A stretch of 64,000 nucleotides of DNA from Fulvivirga sp. (GTDB lineage Bacteria; Bacteroidota; Bacteroidia; Cytophagales; Cyclobacteriaceae). This document shows, piece after piece, positions 9,487 through 18,387 of this stretch; positions within the stretch are counted from its first letter, which is position 1; each line of letters begins with the position of its first letter. The notes beneath the pieces were generated by a model. It saw nothing but the letters and a program-made list of their open reading frames with translations, made no database searches and was not told where the DNA came from. The stretch lies in NCBI GenBank assembly GCA_028280565.1, contig JANQLQ010000083.1, forward strand, positions 62,001 to 126,000. Reading direction: 5' to 3'. The translations under genes were made by a program, and so were the position numbers.

Positions 9487-10329
9487 TCATCCCTGTCCAC
9501 CTTGCTGTGGGGGATTGCCTCCACCTCTCATAGCGGTAAGCATACTTCCATACACTTTGTTGAGTGAGGTTAGGTTATTAGTGAGCTTGCCCAGTTCATT
9601 TGCGAATGTTTGGGTCTTCTCACCCGCCTGCGTCATACCCTGTAATGCATCAGCCATGTTCGTGTAGAATTTGTTCATTGCTTTCACGTGACTATCCGCA
9701 TCTTTCAACTCCATTTCATATACAGCATTCAACGCACTTAGATTTTTAGTAACATTTTGCACTTGTGCATGGTACTCTTTTGAATCTTTCGTGGCGTCAG
9801 CCATAGAAGCCATCGCTTGGGCGGTAGAAGCGTAGGACTGGTTCATATCTGACAATGATTTAGAGGCGGTCTTTACATTGTTAGCATAGTCGTTCGTGGC
9901 CACGGCGGCGTCAGCCAAGTTCGACATTTTTGAAGCAGAATCGGCCATATTGCGCATTCCCTTGCCGAGACTTTCAATTAACTCAGGGCCTATTTTGGCT
10001 TTTTCCATCATCTTATCCATCTGCTGCGTAGGTGATGCACCACCTGACTTGTTAGAGATCCTGGGAGCCGCTACGGGTCCTTCATAATCTTCTGCTAGCT
10101 CAGGATAAACTTTTGACCAATCTGGCTCTGAGTGAGGCGGTTCAAAGGCACTTAAAAAGAATATGATCGCTTCTGTTGTTAGCCCGATCATAAGCATTTG
10201 GTTGGCGCCCTCCAAATGGAGGATCTTAAACATAGCACCAATAATTACGACTGCAGCTCCTATGCCATAAACCTTAGGCATTATGGTCCTAAACAGTAGT
10301 TCTGCAAATCCGCCTTTTTTTCTACTCAT
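9487..10329 (-). CDS. gldL: T9SS motor protein GldL/PorL
   Basis: Inner-membrane component that forms the proton-powered rotary motor with GldM. Two membrane helices lie at about 20-38 and 44-62. They contain charged residues expected for the proton path: Lys35 in the first helix and Glu53 in the second (GLTTEAIIFF). A long helical cytoplasmic tail rich in Ala, Asn, Met and Ser follows, ending in a Gly/Gln-rich stretch. At 280 residues it is slightly longer than some GldL proteins because of this tail. It sits between gldK and gldM, as in other Bacteroidota. Confidence 0.94.
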   Translation of the reverse strand: MSRKKGGFAELLFRTIMPKVYGIGAAVVIIGAMFKILHLEGANQMLMIGLTTEAIIFFLSAFEPPHSEPDWSKVYPELAEDYEGPVAAPRISNKSGGASPTQQMDKMMEKAKIGPELIESLGKGMRNMADSASKMSNLADAAVATNDYANNVKTASKSLSDMNQSYASTAQAMASMADATKDSKEYHAQVQNVTKNLSALNAVYEMELKDADSHVKAMNKFYTNMADALQGMTQAGEKTQTFANELGKLTNNLTSLNKVYGSMLTAMRGGGNPPQQGGQG

Positions 10330-10387
10330 TGTCTTAAGGTTTTAGTTAAATGATTGTAATTCTCACTTGTTAGATTAAAAAATATAA

Positions 10388-11464
10388 TTAAAATTCGGTT
10401 CCTGACGAGCGTCCAAGGTGGGTCATAGCATTTCTAAATCCAATATAGGCTCGTGTGGAATCTTTGTATTCGTATGTTCTTGTACCTGTTTCTAAGTAAT
10501 ATGCAACATCCTTCCAGCTACCTCCCCTGATCACTTTCTTAGGGAAAATATTCGGATCGTACTTACTGCTGTTAGGATCAGTCCTAGGATCAATAAATTG
10601 CGGGTTAAGGTCCCATACAGTAGGCACAGATACCGCACTAAAGTCATCCAGTACCCACTCTGAAACATTACCTGCCATATCGTACAGCCCGTAATCGTTA
10701 GCAAAATAAGAAGCTACAGGCGCTGAATAAGCAAAACCATCATCGTAAAAGTTACCTCTACCCGGTTTAAAGTTGGCTAGCATACACCCTTTAGAGTTCC
10801 TGATGTACGGGTTACCCCAAGGATATTTGGCCATATCACGTCCACCTCTTGCGGCATACTCCCATTCTGCTTCATTAGGCAACCTAAAAGATGGCATCGG
10901 CACCTCTCCTATACTTCTCCGGTAGTCTGCCCAATAAGAGGTTCTCCACTCGCTAAAGTATACTGCCGCTTCCCAGTTTACCCCTACCACGGGATAATCA
11001 TCATAGCCGGGATGCCAGTAGTAATAATCCATGACAGGGTCACCCATGTGGTGCGCGAAGTCCTTCACCCATACAGTAGTATCGGGGTAGTAGTCCTCCA
11101 TGATCCTGTCTTCTCCCAGGACACTGATAGAGTCTTCCAATAGGTGATCGATAAACTGCCTGTATTCGTTATTAGTGATCTCAGTTTCATCCATGTAAAA
11201 TGAACCGATCGTAACTTGCTTGTTAAAATTGATTTGAGTTGATGCAGGATCTTCGTCTGCCTGCCCCATATGAAAAGTTCCGGCTGGGATAGGTACCATA
11301 CCATAGGGCTGCACCATGGTCCATCCTTCTCTTCCCGGTACACCCACCAATTCTCCCTGGTCACCTCCGCCACCACTGCCGAGTCCTAAGAGTCCACAAC
11401 CTCCACATAGCGCTGAAGATAACATTAACAGGACGTAGGAAAATCTTCGATTAACTTTACGCAT
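10388..11464 (-). CDS. gldK: T9SS ring lipoprotein GldK/PorK
   Basis: Outer-membrane lipoprotein that forms the T9SS ring with GldN. The signal peptide ends at LCGGC (lipid Cys23); Cys at the -3 position is unusual, as Leu is typical. The body is a formylglycine-generating-enzyme/sulfatase-modifying fold: IPAGTFHMGQ, FYMDETEITNNEYRQFI, RLPNEAEWEYAARGG, NVSEWV and VIRGGSW are all present. In GldK this fold is structural, not enzymatic. The porP/sprF-like gene lies 188 bases upstream and gldL 58 bases downstream. The AT-rich gap upstream probably holds a separate promoter, but no clean TAnnTTTG box was found there. Confidence 0.95.
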   Translation of the reverse strand: MRKVNRRFSYVLLMLSSALCGGCGLLGLGSGGGGDQGELVGVPGREGWTMVQPYGMVPIPAGTFHMGQADEDPASTQINFNKQVTIGSFYMDETEITNNEYRQFIDHLLEDSISVLGEDRIMEDYYPDTTVWVKDFAHHMGDPVMDYYYWHPGYDDYPVVGVNWEAAVYFSEWRTSYWADYRRSIGEVPMPSFRLPNEAEWEYAARGGRDMAKYPWGNPYIRNSKGCMLANFKPGRGNFYDDGFAYSAPVASYFANDYGLYDMAGNVSEWVLDDFSAVSVPTVWDLNPQFIDPRTDPNSSKYDPNIFPKKVIRGGSWKDVAYYLETGTRTYEYKDSTRAYIGFRNAMTHLGRSSGTEF

Positions 11465-11652
11465 AACACTTTTTTCTTTAATATTTTAACTTACTGACTA
11501 AGTTAAAACCAACCAGAATTTTTAAGTTTTGAAAACAGAAATATATAAAAAAAAATCTATTTACCTTTTAAAAAAATAATTCAGACTATTTACTATAAAA
11601 TTAATCTCGTCCAAATTGAGTATTTTATATCTATTTGCAAAGTAATTTCACT

Positions 11653-12612
11653 TTAATATCTATACCTAGGGGTTCGTACCACCTTTTTACCACTGCCAGG
11701 ATTCACCGGCAGTTGGTAACTCAGTAATACTTCATGAGTAGTGGGCTGCTTGGCTTCCTGCTCTGCCACTATGTAACCGAACGAGTAGCCAAAACTTAAC
11801 GATTTATCTTTCAAAAAATTGTACCCTAGCAGCACATTAATGTCGTCAGACTGCCTAAAGGTAAACCCTCCCCACATTCTATCTTTATAATAGGCTAGTC
11901 CTCCCAACGCAAAAGCATACTCATTGAAATCGGTTTGTATTAAAACGGAGGGCTCTAATTTAAGGTCAAAATTAACGGTGTGAATGTAGCCTAAGGTCAA
12001 GTAGGCGTGGTTTTCCAAGGCATTTCGGACATTATTTAGACCAAAGTTAAACTCTGATTGAAGGATGTGATTAAAACTCAAGCCGACATAATGTTTTTCT
12101 GCCCGGTAAAACATTCCCAGTGCCATATCGGGCCTGACTTGGGAGTCCCTGCCCGACTGGTTTTGGATGATCGGATCTTCAGGGTTGATGGCCCGGTAAA
12201 GATCGAAATCAAAGGATTGGGAAAATACACCTGCTCGTATTCCAAAACTCAATTTGGAATTTTTGATCCCCAGGTGATAAGCATAAGACATTTGAACCTG
12301 TAAGTTGTTCTGCGGTCCTTGGGTATCATTAACGATCATGGCTCCGAAACCACTTCTTAACCTATATATAGGTGTCGTCATGCTGACCATTTGCGTTATC
12401 GGCGCGCCACCATCATCAAAAGTAGGCTGGTATCCTGCCCATTGATTCCGGTAAACAGCTGTAATCTGTGTTATCCCCTCTGTTCCAGAGAACCCAGGGT
12501 GATAATACAGCATATTTTTCATGTGAAACGTAAAGGGCGCATCCTGTTGAGCCTTTGCCGTAAAACTAAAAAATAAGGCTGCCGCAAATATGTAAAAAAA
12601 TGACTTATACAT
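11653..12612 (-). CDS. porP: PorP/SprF-family T9SS outer-membrane protein
   Basis: Beta-barrel protein of the PorP/SprF family, which helps place specific T9SS cargo or SprB-like adhesins at the surface. The 319-residue protein has a signal peptide ending FTAKAQ. It shows the typical early motif MLYYHPGFSGTEGITQITAVYRNQW, followed by alternating strand patterns and a C-terminal extension after the last strand. It lies directly upstream of gldK, the conserved position of PorP in this operon. A hairpin precedes its start codon (see separate entry). Confidence 0.9.
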   Translation of the reverse strand: MYKSFFYIFAAALFFSFTAKAQQDAPFTFHMKNMLYYHPGFSGTEGITQITAVYRNQWAGYQPTFDDGGAPITQMVSMTTPIYRLRSGFGAMIVNDTQGPQNNLQVQMSYAYHLGIKNSKLSFGIRAGVFSQSFDFDLYRAINPEDPIIQNQSGRDSQVRPDMALGMFYRAEKHYVGLSFNHILQSEFNFGLNNVRNALENHAYLTLGYIHTVNFDLKLEPSVLIQTDFNEYAFALGGLAYYKDRMWGGFTFRQSDDINVLLGYNFLKDKSLSFGYSFGYIVAEQEAKQPTTHEVLLSYQLPVNPGSGKKVVRTPRYRY

Positions 12613-12618
12613 AGCCTA

Positions 12619-12659
12619 ATTGTCAAAAGCAGTCTTAAAGATAAAGCTTTTTTGACAAT
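12619..12659 (-). promoter_or_regulatory. hairpin just upstream of porP start
   Basis: ATTGTCAAAAGC at 12619-12630 pairs with GCTTTTTTGACAAT at 12646-12659, with two extra T bases in the second arm. It begins six bases before the porP ATG and therefore covers the ribosome-binding region. It lies 56 bases after the hemD stop. No T-run follows on the minus strand, so control of porP translation or RNA processing is as likely as termination. The role is inferred. Confidence 0.45.
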
Positions 12660-12715
12660 AGATTCAAACTCAAAGTACTAAAAACCTTTGTTACTTGTAA
12701 GTTTTATAGAAAAAA

Positions 12716-13492
12716 TTACTTTAAACCGTTAGCTTTTTTTATATATAACTCGATAGCGCCGGTCATAGAAGGCGCATTTGGTAATGGGGCCTCTATATCT
12801 AAAAATAATCCTGCATCACGCACCGCTTTGGAGGTAGTAGGCCCAAAAGCAGCGATCCTTGTATTATTCTGGCTGAAATCAGGAAAATTTACCAGCAAAG
12901 AGTTGATCCCGGAAGGGCTAAAAAAAGCGAGTATGTCATAATACACATTTTCCAGGTCAGAAAGATCACTGGCCACGGTCCGGTATATGATGGCCTCCGT
13001 GTAATTAAACCCGTTAGATTTAAGGAAATTAGGAATGTCGTCCTTCCTGATATCCGAGCACGGGAAAAGATATTTTTCGTTCTTGTGCTTTTTCAGTATC
13101 TCTAAAAGGTCTCCCGCAGTACGATGTCCTGTGAAGATCTTTCTTTTCCTAATGATGATGTATTTCTGCAAATAGTTAGAGGTTTGCTCGGATATACAGA
13201 AATACTTCATATCCGCGGGCATCTCTATTTTCAGTTCTGAACAGATCCTAAAAAAATGATCTACTGCATTTCGGCTAGTAAATATGATCGCGGTATGATT
13301 AAGAATATCTATTTTTTGTTTCCTAAATTCTTTGGTCGATACCGGGTCTACCTGTATAAAGGGCCTGAAATCGATTTTGAGATTATACTTCTCTGCCAAC
13401 TTGAAATAGGGTGAATTTTCATCAGCGGGCTTAGGTTGGGAAACTAGGACGCTCTTAACGGCCCGCATCCTTTCTTTCACTTTGTCTGTCAT
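12716..13492 (-). CDS. hemD: uroporphyrinogen-III synthase
   Basis: Cyclises hydroxymethylbilane to uroporphyrinogen III in tetrapyrrole synthesis; cytoplasmic. HemD is poorly conserved, but this 258-residue protein shows the two-domain Rossmann-like pattern. Family-typical segments are TSRNAVDHFF in domain 1, FFSPSGINSLL in domain 2 and AAFGPTTSKAVRDAGL near the end. The neighbouring DUF4271 gene upstream is a known partner of hemD in Bacteroidota, and this supports the call. It lies 23 bases after that gene. Confidence 0.88.
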   Translation of the reverse strand: MTDKVKERMRAVKSVLVSQPKPADENSPYFKLAEKYNLKIDFRPFIQVDPVSTKEFRKQKIDILNHTAIIFTSRNAVDHFFRICSELKIEMPADMKYFCISEQTSNYLQKYIIIRKRKIFTGHRTAGDLLEILKKHKNEKYLFPCSDIRKDDIPNFLKSNGFNYTEAIIYRTVASDLSDLENVYYDILAFFSPSGINSLLVNFPDFSQNNTRIAAFGPTTSKAVRDAGLFLDIEAPLPNAPSMTGAIELYIKKANGLK

Positions 13493-13515
13493 TACTTCTC
13501 AACTAGTCTTTTTTT

Positions 13516-14673
13516 TCAGAATGGTTGATTTAAACCCGAACTGATAATTACTCCAAATGGAATCAATTCGGTGGCGCAAAGGTAGGAAAATAAATGCACA
13601 TTTTTGAAGTTGCCCGCATTCATTAGCTTCAAATAAATCACTAATATCCCTAGGGCGATTAAAACCAAGGATAGGTAAAACAGGGCTTGATAAAAACTCT
13701 CTGCAACAGTATGGAAAGAAAAATAGGACAGGACGATAACAGCTAAAATCACTAACAAAATGACTAGGTTGATACGGATATGGTTGTAGAAATGATTATT
13801 GTTAAAGCTGCCTAATTTGAAAAGCCACGCCATGTTGTTAATTAAGATGAATTTGATCACCAACCAGGCAAACACCGCCAGTATAAGCTTACTCCACCGC
13901 CATATCCCTTCCCCGAGGCTGTTGTAAATGAAGGGTCCCGGGTGGGAAAGCCTAATGTCCCCCAAGTGTGCAACGGTCATGAGCACTAGCGCCACCAAGA
14001 GGCAGAAGAACAAGTAGAAATAGAAGTTCACCTGGGATATGGGCCGGCTTTTCAACAGGTTTTCTTCGGTCTCGCGGAAGGAAAAGGCCCGGCTTATTTT
14101 GAAATATTCCATGAAAGTACGTGGAAAGTAATAGTATAATATCGCTGTAAAGATTAAAATAACGACCAGTGCCAAGGTAAAAAAGCCGGCAAACGATGAT
14201 CTCTCTCTTTTGAAGGTAAGCGGCACCTCACCAATTTTACCGGGTGGCCGCCCTGTAATGGTCACCATTTCCGTTTTAATGGAACCTGCTGTAAGCCTCG
14301 GGCTATACAGGGTAAATTGCAGGGGAAAGCCCACATAACTTTTCACATCCCGCAAGGAAAACAACAGGGTATCTCCCTTTAGCGTACTTAACAGTTGGTT
14401 ATTGACAAAAAGCGATACTTCTTGGATACTACTTACTTTCAGATAAGTATCTATTTGCTCCGGGTCTGATATTTGAAAATGGATGGTCTTACCCCGTAAT
14501 TCCCGGTGATCCACTAAGGGCAGGTATTGCTCTTTCCCGGGGTGATAAAAGATCCACTCTTCGGATAGGTCTTTGACTAGCAGGGTATCAGAAGCCGTAG
14601 CCGGAACGGCTGCCAGCAGTAAAAAGACCAGCAAGAAATGAATGTTTTTAATCACTGCCCAATAGGTTTTCAC
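13516..14673 (-). CDS. DUF4271 multi-span membrane protein
   Basis: A 385-residue protein with a signal peptide (LLVFLLLAAVPATA) and a periplasmic N-terminal half with beta character. At least six hydrophobic segments follow, starting near residue 160 (FAGFFTLALVVILIFTAIL) and continuing to the C-terminus. This matches DUF4271, a Bacteroidota family of unknown function usually next to hemD. It lies between the TamA/BamA-like gene (8-base gap) and hemD (23-base gap), so it is probably co-transcribed with the T9SS genes downstream. No catalytic motif was seen. Confidence 0.82.
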   Translation of the reverse strand: MKTYWAVIKNIHFLLVFLLLAAVPATASDTLLVKDLSEEWIFYHPGKEQYLPLVDHRELRGKTIHFQISDPEQIDTYLKVSSIQEVSLFVNNQLLSTLKGDTLLFSLRDVKSYVGFPLQFTLYSPRLTAGSIKTEMVTITGRPPGKIGEVPLTFKRERSSFAGFFTLALVVILIFTAILYYYFPRTFMEYFKISRAFSFRETEENLLKSRPISQVNFYFYLFFCLLVALVLMTVAHLGDIRLSHPGPFIYNSLGEGIWRWSKLILAVFAWLVIKFILINNMAWLFKLGSFNNNHFYNHIRINLVILLVILAVIVLSYFSFHTVAESFYQALFYLSLVLIALGILVIYLKLMNAGNFKNVHLFSYLCATELIPFGVIISSGLNQPF

Positions 14674-14681
14674 GCAATTTA

Positions 14682-16463
14682 TCAGAATTTAGCTACATAA
14701 CCGAAATGAAATTTAGAAAGGCTTAAGCTCAAGGGTTGATCTTGGGAGCGACCCAACCCGTACGCCAAGCTGACTAGGCCTGAAGCCACGGGCAGATTTA
14801 GCCCTACCCCAATACCTAAAGGATAATCTTCAAATTGATTTTGACTTACATCGTAGTACAAATAGGACTGGTCATAGAAAGCAAAAAAATAGGCGCCGGG
14901 TTGAAAATGGAATTGTACTTCGAAGTTAGAAAGCACGTAATCCGAGGCGAAAAAAAAGTTTTCGTTGAAACCCCTCAGGGACAACAATCCACCGACACGA
15001 TAAAGGTCGTTCAAAAAGAGCCGGTCATTGATGATCTTAGCTGCCCTGAGCTGGTGATACAAAATAAAATAGCGGTTTACACGCCGGTAAGATTTTAACC
15101 CCGCTGACAAGGTATACTGGACGGAGTTAAGGTCCAGTCCTTGGTAAAGCTCCGCGGGAAGATCAGCATTTCTTTGGATACGCTTAGATCCTACAGCTGC
15201 GTCTATGAAGGCACTGGTGCCTGACGTCGGGAGTATAGGATCATTGAGCCCCCTGTAATCATAACGGATCCCGTAATAGTCAACGGAGAAGTCGGATATC
15301 TCGGGCAGCTCTGTAGCGTCTTCAAAAGCGCTGGCGCTGAGCAGGTTGGATGAACGGAACTGGGAAAATAAGGAAAGGCTATGCTCCGAAGGCCGGTAGC
15401 TAAAATTGATCTCCGCCTGCCGGGTGATGAAGGTGGTGTCCTCCCGGAGTAGGTTAAAAGAGCCATGGAAATCCAAGGTAGAATGAAACAGCCGAGGATG
15501 GTCATACTGGATATCCAAAAGCTGCGACCGTGGCCTCAGACTCTGCCAACGAATATCCAGGCCTTTGCCGCTGTTGAAGAGATTCCGCAGGGAAAGGTCG
15601 AATTGGCCCGTGATCAGCAGCCTGCCTTCTTCTTCCTCGTTGGGTAAAAACCCGATAATGCCGTCGATCCTACTTGCTCGCTTTGGGGCCAGTTCCAATC
15701 TTAAGGTAGCCTCCTTGTTTTGAAAGGTGAGCTTGGGTTCCGCGTCAAGCTGGGCAAAACCCAAGCTATTTATCTTACTGCGAATGGCAGAGATATCCCG
15801 TTGGGAAAAAGGCTTGCCGACCGTCACGCCCAAGTAAGTGGCCAGCCACGATCTTTTTATTTTTACCGGCCCTTTCACCTGCAAGCTGTCATAAGTGATT
15901 TTAGGCCCTTCGTGGTATACTAACTTTGCGGAAATCGCTTTATCATTGATCGATACAGAGTCCAAATAGATGGAAGCAAAAGGAAAGCCATTGTTCTCAC
16001 TGTGTATGACCATCTTCTTAAACAGTCTCCGGATCTCCTTGTTATTGAAAGGATAATGAAGGTAATCTTTTTGACGGAAACCACCCCGGTTTAATACCTG
16101 GCCAGGTATATCGGTTGTATTTAGTTTGGCCCAGGTAAACTGCTCTCCAAGGTAGACATTGATCACTAGGGTGTCATTCCTACTAAGGTCTAGCTGGTAA
16201 GATGCCAGTAAGTATCCCTTTTGGTGGAGCTGTTGGACTCCCGCTGAAAGGCGCCTTAAAGCCTGGATCGAATCGCAGGTGATTATCTCCCGTGTCACCG
16301 ACTTGAACTGGGTGATATCTCCGGCAATTCCTTGCCATTGGACTTGGCAGTCCTGCCCGGCCAGCAGATATGGCGAAGCTAGAATAATCCAACACAGGAA
16401 TAATGTTCTCAAAGAATGACCTAATTTTGAACGAATTGTTAAAGATAAGCACTTGGCAGGCAT
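14682..16463 (-). CDS. TamA/BamA-family outer-membrane protein with POTRA domains
   Basis: Outer-membrane Omp85-type protein. After a signal peptide (LCWIILASPYLLAGQ), POTRA-like domains span about residues 40-250 (for example ITYDSLQVKGPVKIKRSWLATYLGVTVGKPF). A 16-strand-type barrel follows, containing the segment RVGGLLSLRGFNENFFFASDY and ending in a Phe (KFHFGYVAKF), the usual beta-barrel signal. The ATG start at 16463 overlaps the divergent hemW start by 11 bases. A TTG at 16410-16412 would give a more standard signal peptide (MRTLFLCWIILASPYLLAG; 576 residues) and remove the overlap. It is first in the long minus-strand run. It could assist outer-membrane insertion of the T9SS barrels, but that is inference. 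Confidence 0.85.
   Translation of the reverse strand: MPAKCLSLTIRSKLGHSLRTLFLCWIILASPYLLAGQDCQVQWQGIAGDITQFKSVTREIITCDSIQALRRLSAGVQQLHQKGYLLASYQLDLSRNDTLVINVYLGEQFTWAKLNTTDIPGQVLNRGGFRQKDYLHYPFNNKEIRRLFKKMVIHSENNGFPFASIYLDSVSINDKAISAKLVYHEGPKITYDSLQVKGPVKIKRSWLATYLGVTVGKPFSQRDISAIRSKINSLGFAQLDAEPKLTFQNKEATLRLELAPKRASRIDGIIGFLPNEEEEGRLLITGQFDLSLRNLFNSGKGLDIRWQSLRPRSQLLDIQYDHPRLFHSTLDFHGSFNLLREDTTFITRQAEINFSYRPSEHSLSLFSQFRSSNLLSASAFEDATELPEISDFSVDYYGIRYDYRGLNDPILPTSGTSAFIDAAVGSKRIQRNADLPAELYQGLDLNSVQYTLSAGLKSYRRVNRYFILYHQLRAAKIINDRLFLNDLYRVGGLLSLRGFNENFFFASDYVLSNFEVQFHFQPGAYFFAFYDQSYLYYDVSQNQFEDYPLGIGVGLNLPVASGLVSLAYGLGRSQDQPLSLSLSKFHFGYVAKF
16422..16429 (+). promoter_or_regulatory. candidate -7 box for hemW
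   Basis: TAATTTTG matches TAnnTTTG and would place the transcript start near 16436, 17 bases before the hemW TTG codon. No clean TTG -33 element is found at the right distance. The box lies inside the 5' end of the divergent TamA-like gene. Confidence 0.35.
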
Positions 16464-17580
16464 ATATATTCATATCCCATTTTGTAAGCAGGCTTGTTTT
16501 TACTGCGACTTCCATTTTAGTGTCAATCCATCCTACCGGAAAGAAATGGTAGCGGCTATTATCAAAGAGCTTTCATTACAAAGGGATTACCTGCACAACG
16601 AAGAAGTAAACACGCTTTATTTTGGCGGGGGCACCCCTTCCCTGTTAGACAACGAAGACCTGGCAGCGATTTTGCACCAAGTATACGACTTGTACAACGT
16701 GACACCTGGCGCTGAAGTGACTTTAGAAGCCAACCCGGATGACCTCTCGTACTCCAAGCTAAAAGAATTAAAGGAAAGCCCAGTCAATCGTCTTAGCATA
16801 GGAGTACAAACTTTTGACGAAGAGGTTTTAAAACTACTTAACCGTGCGCATACCCGCCTACAAGGGGAAGAATGCCTAGCACTGGCCCGGCAACTTGGGT
16901 TTGACAATATTAGCTTAGACCTTATCTACGGCATTCCCGGCCGAGGTGAGGCACAATGGGTAGAAGATCTCGAGCGCGCCTTACACCATCGACCAGGCCA
17001 TATTTCCACTTACAGCTTAACCATAGAGCCAAAAACCGTGTTCGGCCGACGGCAGGCACGGGGCAAATTCCCTGCTATTGACGAAGAACAGGCAGCGCAT
17101 CAATTCGAGCTCATGCTGGATATACTGGGTAAAGCGGGGTATGAACAGTACGAAATATCTAATTTTTGCCTTCCGGGCTATTATTCTCGCCATAACTCCA
17201 GCTATTGGAAACAACAGGAGTATTTAGGTATAGGTCCCAGTGCACATTCCTACGACGGGAAGAGCCGGCAATTCAATATCAGCAATAATGGTAAATACAT
17301 GAAGTCGATAGCGGCAGGTGTGGTCCCTTATGAACGAGAGGTCTTGGAGAAGAAAGACAAAGTAAACGAATACTTGCTTACCACCTTACGCACAAAATGG
17401 GGTACCGACCTAGCGAGGTTAAAGGATGAGTTCAATGTAAACCTGTTGAAAGACAGGGCTACCTATATCCGTGACTTATTAGATTCCAAGCTGGCAAAGA
17501 TTACAAATCAGCATTTAGGGTTGACTAATAAGGGTAAGTTATTAGCAGATAAAATATCTTCTGATCTTTTTATTGATTAG
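16453..17580 (+). CDS. hemW: HemW-type radical SAM haem chaperone
   Basis: Member of the HemN-like radical SAM family, commonly misnamed oxygen-independent coproporphyrinogen oxidase. HemW binds haem and passes it to acceptors. The iron-sulfur motif CKQACFYC (Cys11, Cys15, Cys18) lies right after the start, followed by YFGGGTPSLL, ANPDDL, NRLSIGVQTF and DLIYGIPG. The C-terminal HemN domain is present. Most of the N-terminal CxxxC extension seen in true HemN is absent. Translation starts at TTG; no ATG fits before the core motif. The gene is divergent from the TamA-like gene with overlapping 5' ends. The cyclase-family gene follows after only 6 bases. Confidence 0.92.
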   Translation: MAGIYIHIPFCKQACFYCDFHFSVNPSYRKEMVAAIIKELSLQRDYLHNEEVNTLYFGGGTPSLLDNEDLAAILHQVYDLYNVTPGAEVTLEANPDDLSYSKLKELKESPVNRLSIGVQTFDEEVLKLLNRAHTRLQGEECLALARQLGFDNISLDLIYGIPGRGEAQWVEDLERALHHRPGHISTYSLTIEPKTVFGRRQARGKFPAIDEEQAAHQFELMLDILGKAGYEQYEISNFCLPGYYSRHNSSYWKQQEYLGIGPSAHSYDGKSRQFNISNNGKYMKSIAAGVVPYEREVLEKKDKVNEYLLTTLRTKWGTDLARLKDEFNVNLLKDRATYIRDLLDSKLAKITNQHLGLTNKGKLLADKISSDLFID

Positions 17581-17586
17581 TTGGCT

Positions 17587-18342
17587 ATGAAAATTCAATT
17601 TGTGCATCACGGACCTGGCTACGAAGCGGACCTGGCCAAGCCTATCGATATCTCTATTCCCGTAAGGAGTGGGGGTGAAAACCCAAACTGTTATTACTCA
17701 AAAGATATAAAGTTTGAGCCTGTAAGGTCCGGTGATTTTGTCGGGGACACACGTGAGGGGGGCGTAGTAAATCATAAAGAGATCTTCATCACACCTCACG
17801 GTAATGGCACCCACACCGAGTGCTTTGGGCATATCTCGAGCGCAGCGGATGGTACGATCAATCAATGTCTTCTCACCTTCCATTTTATGGCGCAATTAAT
17901 AACATTAACGCCACGGAAGATGGAAAATGGTGACCGGGTCATCACCTTAGCCGACTATGAAAAGCTACCCTACCTGGGCACGGAAGCGGTCATTGTAAGA
18001 ACTATGCCGAATGGCAGGGACAAACTTACACGGAACTATTCAGGGACCAATCCACCCTTTTTCGAACCTGCTATTACACAGCTTATGAGAAGTCGTGGTG
18101 TAAAACATGTTTTGGTGGATCTACCTTCTGTAGACAAGGAGGTAGATGGGGGAGCGCTGGGCGCTCATCGTAATTTTTGGGGATTTCCGGGCGAGTTATC
18201 AAAGTCCTCTACCATAACCGAACTGGTCTATGTAGACGATACTATAGTGGATGGCCTGTACCTGCTGAACTTGCAAATTGCCAGCCTTGAATTGGACGTG
18301 AGTATGAGTAAACCTGTTCTTTTTAAGTTGGAAAGAGTATAG
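17587..18342 (+). CDS. cyclase-family metal-dependent hydrolase (kynurenine formamidase-like)
   Basis: A 251-residue protein of the cyclase/arylformamidase family, which includes kynurenine formamidase and other metal-dependent amidases. The motif HGNGTHTECFGH (residues 71-82) supplies the metal-binding His/His/Glu/His pattern; the more common form is HxGTHxDxPxH. Further family residues follow in the segment VLVDLPSVDKEVDGG and in GAHRNFWGF. The ATG at 17587 is preferred to the TTG at 17581 used by the ORF track. It lies immediately after hemW and is presumably co-transcribed. The exact substrate cannot be told; no tryptophan-catabolism genes are nearby. Confidence 0.8.
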   Translation: MKIQFVHHGPGYEADLAKPIDISIPVRSGGENPNCYYSKDIKFEPVRSGDFVGDTREGGVVNHKEIFITPHGNGTHTECFGHISSAADGTINQCLLTFHFMAQLITLTPRKMENGDRVITLADYEKLPYLGTEAVIVRTMPNGRDKLTRNYSGTNPPFFEPAITQLMRSRGVKHVLVDLPSVDKEVDGGALGAHRNFWGFPGELSKSSTITELVYVDDTIVDGLYLLNLQIASLELDVSMSKPVLFKLERV

Positions 18343-18387
18343 TTTTTGATAAAATATTTTATTTTTTTGTACGGAATTTTAACCGAT

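Noticed and set aside
16453-17580. Oxygen-independent coproporphyrinogen III oxidase (HemN)
   Set aside because: The short N-terminus and overall length fit the HemW branch, so the oxidase name is not used.
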